Shown here one piece after another: positions 33,030 through 43,621 of a stretch of 64,000 nucleotides of DNA (position 1 is the first letter of the stretch; every line of letters starts with the position of its first letter). A model generated the notes under the pieces. The model ran no database searches, was not told where the DNA came from, and worked only from the letters and a program-made list of their open reading frames with translations. Origin of the DNA: Acheta domesticus. Its lineage: Eukaryota > Arthropoda > Insecta > Orthoptera > Gryllidae. The DNA is taken from positions 4,999,371 to 5,063,370 of the forward strand of contig JAHLJT010000631.1 of assembly GCA_031308135.1 (NCBI GenBank), written 5' to 3'. A program made the position numbers and the translations under genes.

Positions 33030-33720
33030 TCGGTAGACGACACAGATCCAAAAAATCTTTTTTCTTAATATTAGGAGGTTGGAGGAAAATACAAAGGTAC
33101 AAAATCACATATTCCTCCATGTAGCAGATAAAATTAAGTGTTTCAGTAGGAGAAGAAAATTGAGAACGTTTTTAAGGATGGATCGTGCTATTTCAGGAAA
33201 GCAGCTCTGATAAATCTGAATGTAAAGAGGCTAACACTACATCCAACCTATTAACCTACCATCCTGTTAACCACGTATTTAACAGAAGGCTTGGAAAGCG
33301 AGTGGTTACCTCACATATTTTCTTAATTTGAATTTTTGGCCACTTGTAACTCTAGCAACCAATGCTACTGCATTAAATGCAATACACGCAACTTCGTAAC
33401 AGAACGTATTTGGACACAATGGCCAACATCGAAAGCCAAGGAATCGGCCAATCGGTGACGCAGGGAGCGATGGTCAACGAGGTGATGATGCCTCGTCGAT
33501 CGCCCGCGAGTCCGCCCCGAAAGCGAACCGTGTGGGCGGCGGGGGCCTTTGCGAAAAGTTGCCAGCTCATGCCTCGTGGGTCGCGCGAACTTCGCTTGAT
33601 CTTGAACCGCGTCTGGCTTTGACTCCGCGTCCCGCGTTTGCGGTGACGAAGTGACCCTCGGAATTCAGCTTTCGAGGTGCTGTACAGCGCGCGTTGCATC
33701 ATGCAAGGCCGCTGAGTTGG
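33030..33720 (+). repeat. Tandem repeat unit 2, with extra CpG-rich end
   Basis: A diverged second copy of 32384-33029. After the shared GCCCGCGA at about 33503 it continues for ~200 bp of CpG-rich DNA that unit 1 lacks. The open frames at 33377-33622 (plus) and 33373-33702 (minus) sit in this GC-rich part and show no known domain. Confidence 0.7.
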
Positions 33721-34361
33721 CGCAATTACCTGAATAAATTATATGCTGAATGGGACGTCGCCGAAGCTTTACACTGTTTTAAAAATATTTTCATAGGTTA
33801 AAAGGCAGTTGTCTGGTTCTCTCATTATCAGGCTTGGTAGGTAAAAAGTAGTCCATAAAGAATCAAAATTCAAATAATAAAAAAATTCAAAAATTTCTGT
33901 TCGCAACTCTTCTTGCCAGATGTTGTTTCTGTCTACGGCTAGAAACCACCCCAAAATACGGTGTTGGAGAACATAATCCGAATGGTCCCAGGAGAGTTGT
34001 TTTGAAGAATACTTTCTTTCAGTGATCTATCAGGTGGCTTATTAAAGAAAAATGTAAACATTTGCTATCTCCTTTTCTACAACATACTGCTCCATTCCAC
34101 CTAATCACACGACTCAGGTTTCGATTAGAAGTTCGCAATTCGTCGAATACCGAATGTGTGAAGCCGCCTTAACAATTCCTCACATTGACAGAGTAAAAGG
34201 AGGAAGAAATCAAAGTTTGGACATATTTGCGAAATAATATATTTTCTCATGGCTACAGGCTACGGAGTCCCTTCCAGAATGTTCAGTGTCTGATTAACTG
34301 ATCCTATTATTAAACATACCTCCAATTACTGGCTGAATTAGTGCAACAACTGTTGTTACTG
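33721..34361. other. AT-rich non-coding DNA
   Basis: No gene or repeat boundary recognised. Confidence 0.5.
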
Positions 34362-34518
34362 CAGCGACTTCGACCGGAGGTCCTTCGGGTCCGAGTATCA
34401 GCGGCGTTTGGTTTTCAACACTCGCTAAATAGCTAAGTTGAATTCAGCCATTTTGTGGAGAATAAGTCTAACAATCGGCAGCTCAGATCGATAGCTTCCG
34501 TAATTGCTCCACACAATA

Positions 34519-34655
34519 GAGAGTTTCTGCATGCCACAGCGGACAGCACTATCGATCTTCTGCGCATGCGCAGTTCAAGTTTCGCGTCACTACTGTGCAT
34601 CTGCGCATGCGTAGAAGATCGATAGTGCTGACCGCTATGGCGTTCAAAAACTCTG
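34519..34655. mobile_element. 137-bp palindromic MITE, TA-flanked (Tc1/mariner type)
   Basis: Almost the whole element is one inverted repeat: arms of ~55 bp (GAGAGTTTCTGCATGCCACA... and its near reverse complement), with inner arms AGCACTATCGATCTTCTGCG / CGTAGAAGATCGATAGTGCT around a short loop. TA dinucleotides flank both ends (34517-34518, 34656-34657). It interrupts the SINE body, whose family sequence resumes straight after. It has no coding capacity. Confidence 0.65.
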
Positions 34656-34743
34656 TAATACCAGGAGCAGTTCCATTAAAAACGAACCACAGACAGCTCA
34701 CGACCTTTCCTTTTTCATCGCACCTCTCCCCTTTCACACACAC

Positions 34744-34752
34744 GTACTTCAC
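34744..34752. repeat. Left 9-bp target-site duplication of the foldback element
   Basis: GTACTTCAC is repeated exactly at 46979-46987, outside the inverted ends. Confidence 0.9.
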
Positions 34753-37700
34753 AGGTGCGTGAAGTTGGCACCCCCACTTTGTCGAAAATTCAAATGACAT
34801 ACGCCAAAGTTTTGCCCAAGTTTTGCCCAAGTTTGCCCAACCTTTAAAAAGTTTTGCCCAAGTCAAATAAAGCCGCAAATCGCAAACCAAAATTTCGGAC
34901 TTAAACGTCCTGGAGCACTCCCACAAAGCTATTTCCAACTTTCGAACATGCCATCGGTTTGCCCACGATGAGACCAAGTACATCGAGTTATAAAACAGTT
35001 TTGCCCAAGCCACACAACGCCGGAAATAGCGAAAATCGCAAATCAAATTTTCGACTTTAAAGTGACCAGCACCCCCACTTGCGAATTTCAAAGTTTTGAA
35101 CAAACCATCGTGTAGAAGAGTTTTGCCCATTTTTGAATCAATTTGTAAAAAGTTTTGCCCAAGTCAAACAAAGTCGTAAATTGCAAATCAAAATTTCGGA
35201 CTTAACACTCCTGAAGCTCCTCCACAAGGCAATTTCGAAATTACGAAACACATCACAGTTTTGTTGACGACGAACCCAAGCAAATCGAGCCATAAAAAAG
35301 TTTTGCCCAACTCACAAAAAGTCGGAAATTGCAAATAAAATTTTCGGATTTAAACTTCCTAGAGCTCTCCCAAAAACAAATTTCAAAATTTCGAACATAC
35401 CATGGTATCTCTCACGTTTGATTCAAAGTCATTGAGCCTTTAATAAGATTTGCCCAAGTCACACCACGCCAAAAATCGCGAAAAGAGCAAATCATATTTT
35501 GGACTTTAAAGCGACTAGCACCCAATTGCGAATTTCAAAGGGGTGAAGTTACCATCGTGTAGAAGAGTTTTGTACATTTACGAATCAATTTGTAAAAAGT
35601 TTTGTCCAAGTCACAGAACGCGAGAAATCGCAAATCAAGATTTTGGACTTAAACCCACTGTAGCTTTCCCACAACTGTTTTTCGAAATTTTGAACATACC
35701 ACCGGTTTCCCCTTCATGAGCCCATCTTCATCGAGCCATAAACAAGTTTTGCCCAAGTCACAGAAAGTCAGGAATCGCAAATCAAAATTTCGGACTAAAA
35801 CCTCCTATAGGTCTCCCAAACAGAAAATTCAAAATTTCGAACATGTCATCGTTTTGCCCACGATCGGCCCAAGTCCATCGAGCCTTAAAAAAGTTTGCCC
35901 AAGTCACACAACGCCAGAAATCGAAAATCAAATTTTGGACTTTAAAGTGACTAGCACCCCCACTTTGTCGAAAATTAAAATAACATACGCCAAAGTTTTG
36001 CCCAAGTTTTGCCCAGGTTTGCCCCAACCTTTAAAAAGTTTTGCCCCAAGTCACACAACGCCGGAAATCGAAAATCAAATTTTGGACTTTAAAGTGACTA
36101 GCACCCCCACTTTGTCGAAATTAAAATAACATACGCCAAAGTTTTGCCCAAGTTTTGCCCAGGTTTGCCCAACCTTTAAAAGTTTTGCCAAGTCACACAA
36201 ACGCCGGAAATCGAAAATCAAATTTTGGACTTTAAAGCGACCAACACCCCCACTTGCGATTTTCAAGGTTTTGAACATACCATCCTGTAGAAGAATTTAG
36301 CCCATTTTTAAATCAATTTGTAAAAAGTTTTGCCCAAGTCAAATAAAATCACAAATCAAAATTTCGGTCTAAAACCTCCTGTACGTCTCCCAAATTAAAA
36401 TTTCAAAATTTCGAACATGTCATCGTTTTGTCCATGATCAGCCCAAATTCATCGAGCCTTAAAAAAGTTTTGCCCAAGTCAGACAACGCCGGAAATCCAA
36501 AATCAAATGTTGGACTTTAAATTGACTAGCACCCTCACATTGTCGAAAATGCAAATGACGTACGCCAAAGTTTTGCTCATGTTTTGCCCAAGTTTGCCCA
36601 ACCTTTAAAAAGTTTTGCCCAAGTCAAATAAAGCCGCAAATCGCAAACCAAAATTTCGGACTTAAACGTCCTGGAGCACTCCCACAAAGCTATTTCCAAC
36701 TTTCGAACATGCCATCGGTTTGCCCACGATGAGACCAAGTACATCGAGTCATAAAACAGTTTTGCCCAAGCCACACAACGCCGGAAATAGCGAAAATCGC
36801 AAATCAAATTTTCGACTTTAAAGTGACTAGCACCCCCACTTGCGAATTTCAAAGTTTTGAACAAACCATCGTGTAGAAGAGTTTTGCCCATTTTTGAATC
36901 AATTTGTAAAAAGTTTTGCCCAAGTAAAACAAAGTCGTAAATTGCAAATCAAAATTTCGGACTTAACACTCCTGAAGCTCCTCCACAAAGCAATTTCGAA
37001 ATTACGAACACATCACAGTTTTGCTGACGACGAACCCAAGCAAATCGAGCCATAAAAAAGTTTTGCCCAACTCACAAAAAGTCGGAAATCGCAAATAAAA
37101 TTTTCGGACTTGAACTTCCTAGAGCTCTCCCAAAAACAAATTTCAAAATTTCGAACATACCATGGTATCGCTCACGATTGATTCAAAGTCATTGAGCCTT
37201 TAATAAGATTTGCCCAAGTCACACCACGCCAAAAATCGCGAAAAGAGCAAATCATATTTTGGACTTTAAAGCGACTAGCACCCAATTGCGAATTTCAAAG
37301 GGGTGAAGTTACCATCGTGTAGAAGAGTTTTGTACATTTACGAATCAATTTGTAAAAAGTTTTGTCCAAGTCACAGAACGCGAGAAATCGCAAATCAAGA
37401 TTTTGGACTTAAACCCACTGTAGCTTTCCCACAACTGTTTTTCGAAATTTTGAACATACCACCGGTTTCCCCTTCATGAGCCCATCTTCATCGAGCCATA
37501 AACAAGTTTTGCCCAAGTCACAGAAAGTCAGGAATCGCAAATCAAAATTTCGGACTAAAACCTCCTATAGGTCTCCCAAACAGAAAATTCAAAATTTCGA
37601 ACATGTCATCGTTTTGCCCACGATCGGCCCAAGTCCATCGAGCCTTAAAAAAAGTTTTGCCCAAGTCACACAACGCCAGAAATCGAAAATCAAATTTTGG

Positions 37701-38515
37701 ACTTTAAAGTGACTAGCACCCCCACTTTGTCGAAAATTAAAATAACATACGCCAAAGTTTTGCCCAAGTTTTGCCCAGGTTTGCCCAACCTTTAAAAGTT
37801 TTGCCCAAGTCACACAACGCCGGAAATCGAAAATCAAATTTTGGACTTTAAAGCGACCAACACCCCCACTTGCGATTTTCAAGGTTTTGAACATACCATC
37901 CTGTAGAAGAGTTTAGCCCATTTTTAAATCAATTTGTAAAAAGTTTTGCCCAAGTCAAATAAAACCGCAAATCGCAAATCAAAATTTCGGTCTAAAACCT
38001 CCTGTACGTCTCCCAAACTAAAATTTCAAAATTTCGAACATGTCATCGTTTTGTCCATGATCAGCCCAAGTTCATCGAGCCTTAAAAAAGTTTTGCCCAA
38101 GTCAGACAACGCCGGAAATCCAAAATCAAATGTTGGACTTTAAATTGACTAGCACCCTCACATTGTCGAAAATGCAAATGACGTACGCCAAAGTTTTGCT
38201 CATGTTTTGCCCAAGTTTGCCCAACCTTTAAAAAGTTTTGCTCAAGTCAAATAAAGCCGCAAATCGCAAATCAAAATTTTGGACTTAAACTTTCTGTAGC
38301 TCTCCCACAAGGGTTTTTCGAAATTTGGGACGTAGCATCGTTTTGCCCACGATGAAACAAAGTTTATTGAGCTAGAAAAACTATTTGCCCAAGTCACAAA
38401 AGTCGGAAATCGGAAATCAAACTTTCAGTATCTAACTTCCTTTAGCTTTGCCCCAATAATTTTGAAATTTTGAACACACCATCTTTTAACCAAATCTTGC
38501 CGAAATTTACCCAAT
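34753..38515 (+). repeat. Left inverted arm of the foldback element
   Basis: An array of diverged ~145-bp subunits. Recurrent words are AAGTTTTGCCCAAGTC, CGGAAATCG, CAAATTTTGGACTTTAAAG and GACTAGCACCCCCACTTTG. There is also a higher-order repeat: the block with CTGGAGCACTCCCAC at 34910 recurs at 36671 (1761 bp later), and the block with TTTTGCTCATG at 36571 recurs at 38194 (1623 bp later). The ORFs in this arm are repeat translations, not genes. Confidence 0.9.
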
Positions 38516-38814
38516 TTTAAAGGAACATATTTTATTAAGCGGAAACTTCATGTTGATTGTTGTTTTGAAAAATGAAAAAAATGTATTTGCAGGACGACGC
38601 AAAAAATATGTACTCTATTATAGGAGAAATTTTAAACAGAAAATTTGGAATTATTTTTCAAGATAAGTTGATATGTCGCGGCTTCATTGACAGTACAACG
38701 ATTACTCAAAATATCCATTGGATATCAGAGACTCCCGAATTCCGTGACTAACAATTTTGGAGAAAACCATCTGATCGGTTTAGGTGCTAGCGTACTACAC
38801 AGACGTACTACATA

Positions 38815-38930
38815 TATATGGACGGACTGACCGACGGATGGACAGACGGACCACTAGATGGTGCGATAGACGGTCCGACGGACGGAAAGATGGATGGTCG
38901 GGCTGATGGACGGATAGACAGCGGAACGCG
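38815..38930 (+). repeat. GACGGA/GATGGA microrepeat
   Basis: An imperfect 4-bp-period array (GACG, GATG, GACA). It translates to Asp-Gly-Trp/Arg repeats, which are by-products. Confidence 0.8.
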
Positions 38931-39656
38931 TACGGAAAGTTTTCGCGATATTGGTTTTTTGGTATCAAGGAACAACAAAATATGGATTCTGACATTATAA
39001 CAAGTTGTAGCCAGTAAATTACTATAATTAAAAACAAGATTCATCCATTTTTTCAATACCAGGACCCCGCCAGTAATTAATAATAAAATAAGAAATAAAT
39101 TGATAATAAAATATTTGTAATCATTTCCATCGTTTTTCGTTTACTTTCTTGCACATTTACTTATGTATACGATGTAAAGCAAATAGTATAGACGTCTTAA
39201 TGCGTTCAAAATTAGCAATATACATAATTTAGAGGAAGTTATGTGATGTCGGAGAAAATATATTTTCAAATTCCTACAGAACAACATGTATCGGAGTCTC
39301 CTGATCCCGTTAATGTCGCTTTATTGAAATCATTTTTCCGTCCATCACTCTGCCAGGGTTATTGTACGTCCCTTCGTCAGTGAACAACACTAACCTAAAG
39401 AATTCGTCGGATATTTCCGAAATAAATACTCAAAAATCAATTTGGTCCGACGCGAATCCATCCAATTTTTAAATTAATTAATTGTATTTTGGTGGTACTT
39501 CACATTGATCCTCTGGGATGATCTTAATAAAATGATATGTCATTTTCATGTTTTATTTTGTTTAATCAGCATTTGGACAAATGTAATATTTAACGAAAAC
39601 CTCACATGTAGTTAATATTTACAATAAGGACTAATAATTAAATTTGTTCAAAGAAT

Positions 39657-39740
39657 TGGTCGGCCCGACCGGGATTCGAACCCGGGTCTTCTGGTTTAAG
39701 CTCAGTTGCGCTGATCACTAAGTTACCGAGTGAACCAACC
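39657..39740 (-). mobile_element. tRNA-like SINE head, different family
   Basis: On the minus strand there is an A-box-like GGTAACTTAGTGATC (about 39712-39726) and a canonical B box GGGTTCGAATCCC (about 39671-39683). The putative acceptor ends do not pair, so this is a tRNA-derived SINE head rather than a tRNA gene. A (TA)n tract lies close by on its upstream side at 39797-39844. Confidence 0.55.
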
Positions 39741-39791
39741 CTTTGAACAGTGTTCATGGGCACACTATCGCACCTTGTATGTATAAAGATG

Positions 39792-39796
<5 letters not shown>

Positions 39797-39844
<48 letters not shown>
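39797..39844. repeat. (TA)n microsatellite
   Basis: About 23 uninterrupted TA units. Its Ile-Tyr translation is meaningless. Confidence 0.95.
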
Positions 39845-39848
<4 letters not shown>

Positions 39849-40444
39849 ATAAGGTCGTTTTTTATAGATGATTTTATTAGCAAGTACAGGAACTTCAAAT
39901 GATTCTCTATGAAGTGCCTTGGAAACTCAAAACTTTATTGGGATAATTAACTAAAACTTTTGCGTTTTCAGAAACGCTCATACGTCGTTCCCTTAAACGC
40001 CTACAAGTTTTTCACCGAAAATTAACTCATAAAACCAGATTATACCCCAGTAGAATATTAATTTGTAAGTCATATTTCAATTATACTGTTCAGGAGCCGT
40101 TTGTATATCCAGTTGCTACATATAGCAAACAACTCTAACATAGCCAGAATCCATTTTTTGTGAGTTCTTGACACCGAAAAACCAATTGACAGCAAAAAGT
40201 CCGCCTGTCCTTCCCTGTCTGTTCGTGCCCCCGTGAACACCACTAGCGCCTAAGCTATAGGTTCAATTTTTTCCGAAATGGAGATTCCCCGATCAATCTG
40301 GCTGAACTCGAAGCTTTGCGATTTTGAAAAGCATTCTTCAAAAGTTGTGGTATACTTTACTTGATGCTCCATGGATATTTTCTAAATTTTCTTCAAAACA
40401 GCTTCAATTTATTTTCTTTAAATGCTTTATCTTCAGCCACTGTT

Positions 40445-40939
40445 TAGTTTGCACGCGAGATTAAGTTTCTGTAACGCTTTGTTCGATGTAAAGTGTAGTG
40501 TCGTAAATTTTACTTTGCGCGCCTGCTGGTGTCATCAAGTTGTCAAATTTTGTGAAAAATGTCCAGGGAAAGTATTTATGTGACTGAAATTCAGCGTATT
40601 CATTAAGAACTGTCGGATGATCAACATGATCATGAATTGGATAGAGATAGTGACCTGAGTGTTGACAATATAGAACAACAACAGCATGATAGTGCATCGG
40701 AACAAGAGCTTTCATTTATTTTTCATTGTTTCTATATTTTCATTGTGTCTGTTTAATCCTTAAATAACATATGTAATCTATAGAATATATGTTCTATATC
40801 ATTCAAAGATATTACACAGCGAGATAAGATCGCGTAGTTCTACAATTTCTTGATTTTATTCTAGAGTCAACGAATGTCGTAACATTTACGACACGCGCCT
40901 GCTGGTGAGAAACTTTTGCGCGCGCCCGCTCGAGGGTTA
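40445..40939 (+). mobile_element. piggyBac-like remnant
   Basis: The right end reads GCGCGCGCCCGCTCGAGGG followed by TTAA (40936-40939), the piggyBac target. The left end is a degenerate inverted partner (GCACGCGAGATTAAGTTTCT, then TGTCGTAAATTTTAC), and GCGCGCCTGCTGGTG occurs near both ends (about 40517 and 40898). In between, ATGTCCAGGGAAAGT (about 40559) opens an acidic frame with ELSDDQHDHELDRDSDL, like the acidic N-terminus of piggyBac transposases, interrupted by a TAA (about 40604). It is a short internal-deletion derivative. Confidence 0.5.
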
Positions 40940-42084
40940 AACATGGCTGAAATTAATTTTGGAAAGAAAAAAATTATTTTATTATATAAAATAATTTTTC
41001 ACAATGTAAAATGCATGTGTGTGCACCCCAGCAATATAAATTACAGAAACTGTAAAAAAGGACTAAACAGAACAAAGCACATTATAATGCAAACCTTGCC
41101 TATCTGAAGCTAATTAAAATAATTAAATTATCTAAATTATAATTGAAACAAATTATACCCTACATATAAGAAACAAAAGCCTATTGCGTATTATACAATA
41201 AATAATCAGCTAATTAACATTGTAGTGAGATATATCGACACTAAATACCAAATGGTGTTGCAGACGAACTGATACACCTGCCTGAGATGGATTTGGAAAA
41301 TTGAACAGTATATCGTCTTTATCTATACCATACATTGTCATTTACCATGACAAACCTTTCGCTCGTGGTATTTAATTTCTTTAAATATTTTACCTAAAAA
41401 ATACTTCCCCTTTTAACTCCAAAAACCTCTGCAATATGTTTAACAGTTTTTTACTGCACAGTTTTGTGAGAATGAAATCACCTTGGCTTCTAGATACCTT
41501 CTCCAAATTTCTAAAATAATAAAAAATAATCAATATATAACCTGAAGGCGAGTCACCGTAAGATCAGTTGTACTTTTGAATGGCCAAAGGTACAACAGTA
41601 CATGTTGGTAAAAGGCACATCATACCCTCTCATAAGAACATATCATAAGAAGAAACATATTATAAGAAGGACAAACAATTGTTTAGGGAAATAAATTATA
41701 AAAAATAAGTAATTAATTTTCCAACTGGTTTTACTTGGTTGTGCCCATTACTACATTATATTACACGTATAATGACTTCTGTACGCGTAACTGCATTCAT
41801 CTTTTAAACAATAGCAGTAAAAAGTACTGTTGAAGTAAACTAGTGCTGTTACAGAATGGCACAGACTTTCCCGTATTAGTTTTCTATTTCCTTGGGTCTT
41901 CGATATTCGGAATTGCCACAAAACCCTTTCTTGCCAGCTATGATCTATTACCACCAAAAGTACATTTTTTTGTCATTTTCTTAATTTTTCGGTTTCCTAT
42001 TGGTAGAACGGAAATATTAATTTTATAATATTAAAGAACACAAAAACCTAGTCCTAAATGGCAATTTTCTTTTAAAAATTATGT

Positions 42085-43050
42085 ACCGTTTAAGAGAACA
42101 TGGCGTTTTAGCGCTCCTAAAAATGCGAAATTTGAAGCTCATTTTTACAGAATATGTTTGAGTTTTCAAAATACTTTATTTGAAGTTATTTGAAGCACTT
42201 ACACTAACAAATATAATAATGTTTACAAATTGCTAGTAATGTGCATATTAAAGATGTGAGAGATCTTTCAAAAAAATTACAATTATGTAATTTTTGAAAA
42301 AACAAAAAATAACTCAAAATAAACTTTACGCTATACTAAAGAGTGTAATTCGCACTATCCGTTACAAAAGTTTCAAGAAACAATTTGCAGCCATATATGA
42401 GAAAATGGCGTTTGAGCGTTTCTGAAAATACGAAATTTTGAGCTACTTTTCACTGAAAAAGGTTGTGTTTTCGAGAAACTTTCCTTGACATTATTTAAAG
42501 CACATGTACTCATAAGTATAATAATGTGAACAAATCGCCTCTAACGTAAATATTATCGACGTGAGAAACATGTGAAACAATTTACATTTTCGTAATTTTT
42601 GAAAAAAACAACCTATACAACAATATGGCTTTTATGTCATCTGATAGAGTACATTTACCATTATCCTTACCAAAAGTTTAAAGAAAAAATTTGGAGCAGT
42701 TTTTGAGAAAATCTTGGTTTTGTAATTTTTTAAAATTGCACATGTTGCATTCAATATTGCGCGAAAAATACTAAAATTTTAAAGACCATTTACATGACCT
42801 TAAAGAAAGAACTCACTATGAAGAACAAATTGTATTTGAAGGAAAAATCTCTATCTTCAATTTTGTAGTTCCAGAAAGACGCCGTAAAATTTTAAACTTT
42901 TACAATTTTCAAAAATTCAGTTATCCGAGAAAATCGGACCTACGCCATGTAAATAAGAGTATTTTACTCTATTCATACAAGAAATTTAAAGAAAAAATTT
43001 CGAGCCGTTTTCGAGAAAATTTTGAAAATTTGAATTTTTGAATTTACAAA
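42085..43050. repeat. Diverged ~310-bp tandem units
   Basis: Blocks with GAGAA(A)ATGGCGTTT, AATACGAAATTT, TTTGAAGCAC..., AATATAATAATGT and GTAATTTTTGAAAAAA recur about 310 bp apart starting near 42090, 42402 and 42705. A weaker unit runs to about 43050. Similar wording (CAAAAATGGCTCCAAAATTTTTGG) occurs at 50180-50680. Confidence 0.5.
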
Positions 43051-43621
43051 CCGAAGCGTTCATTCATAAACGACTTCTTCCAAAGCAGTCATAGGAATGA
43101 TTATCTATAATACTTAATAATCTGAAGGGAATATTGTGAAACTGAATGGTTTTCGGTAAAATCCGTTACATTTTGCTAAATCAATTTTTTTCAGGCATAG
43201 AAATAAATAAACAAGCTATAGAGTGTTTCGTGTGTGTAGCGTCCCTTACTGTACAATTGGAGAAAAGGTTCGATTTGGCTCTATTCTTCGCTGCAGTATG
43301 AAGTTGTGAGTGAAAACTGAACATGAAATTAATGCATTATTCTTGCCGTTTATTAAATAAATGTAAACCTGAAATGTTGCTGCCAGGACACTTATTATTA
43401 TTCCCAAAAATAAGAAAGCAATACTTCTCCAAAATTAATATTTTTCAATTGATCTGGCCGAGTCCAGAACCTGCGAATTTGAGACAAATAATTTGATGGG
43501 GATGCTTGATTTGAACTCCTCACACCATTTTCAGAAAATACAAACAAATTTCTCCAAATGTTTTCATTATTGTTTTTCTCAAATGAAGTGAAAAACGGTT
43601 GATAAAATCTCAGGTCTTATT

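Larger units (their letters stand above)
34362..34752 (+). mobile_element. SINE copy G, 5' part (split by a foldback element and carrying a MITE)
   Basis: The head GACCGGAGGTCCTTCGGGTCCGAG (about 34372) is a decayed B-box region, followed by TAGCTAAGTTGAATTCAG and, after the MITE, ACCAGGAGCAGTTCC, GAACCACAGAC and CCCTTTCACACACACG, in family order. It is interrupted at 34752, and its continuation resumes at 46979. Confidence 0.6.
38516..43621. other. Loop of the foldback element
   Basis: AT-rich. It contains a GACG/GATG-type microrepeat (38815-38930), a tRNA-like SINE head (39657-39740), (TA)n, a piggyBac-like remnant (40445-40939) and ~310-bp tandem units (42085-43050). No ORF with transposase motifs was found on either strand. 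Confidence 0.7.

Noticed and set aside
34753..38515. CRISPR-like array
   Set aside because: The subunits are ~145 bp and diverged throughout, with no short constant repeat and unique spacer pattern, and the context is eukaryotic.
38818..39000. Asp-Gly-Trp-Thr repeat protein
   Set aside because: A 4-bp microrepeat read in frame; it is open on both strands.
39657..39740. A functional tRNA gene
   Set aside because: The A and B boxes are good, but the presumed acceptor ends do not pair and the spacing and flanks look like a SINE head.
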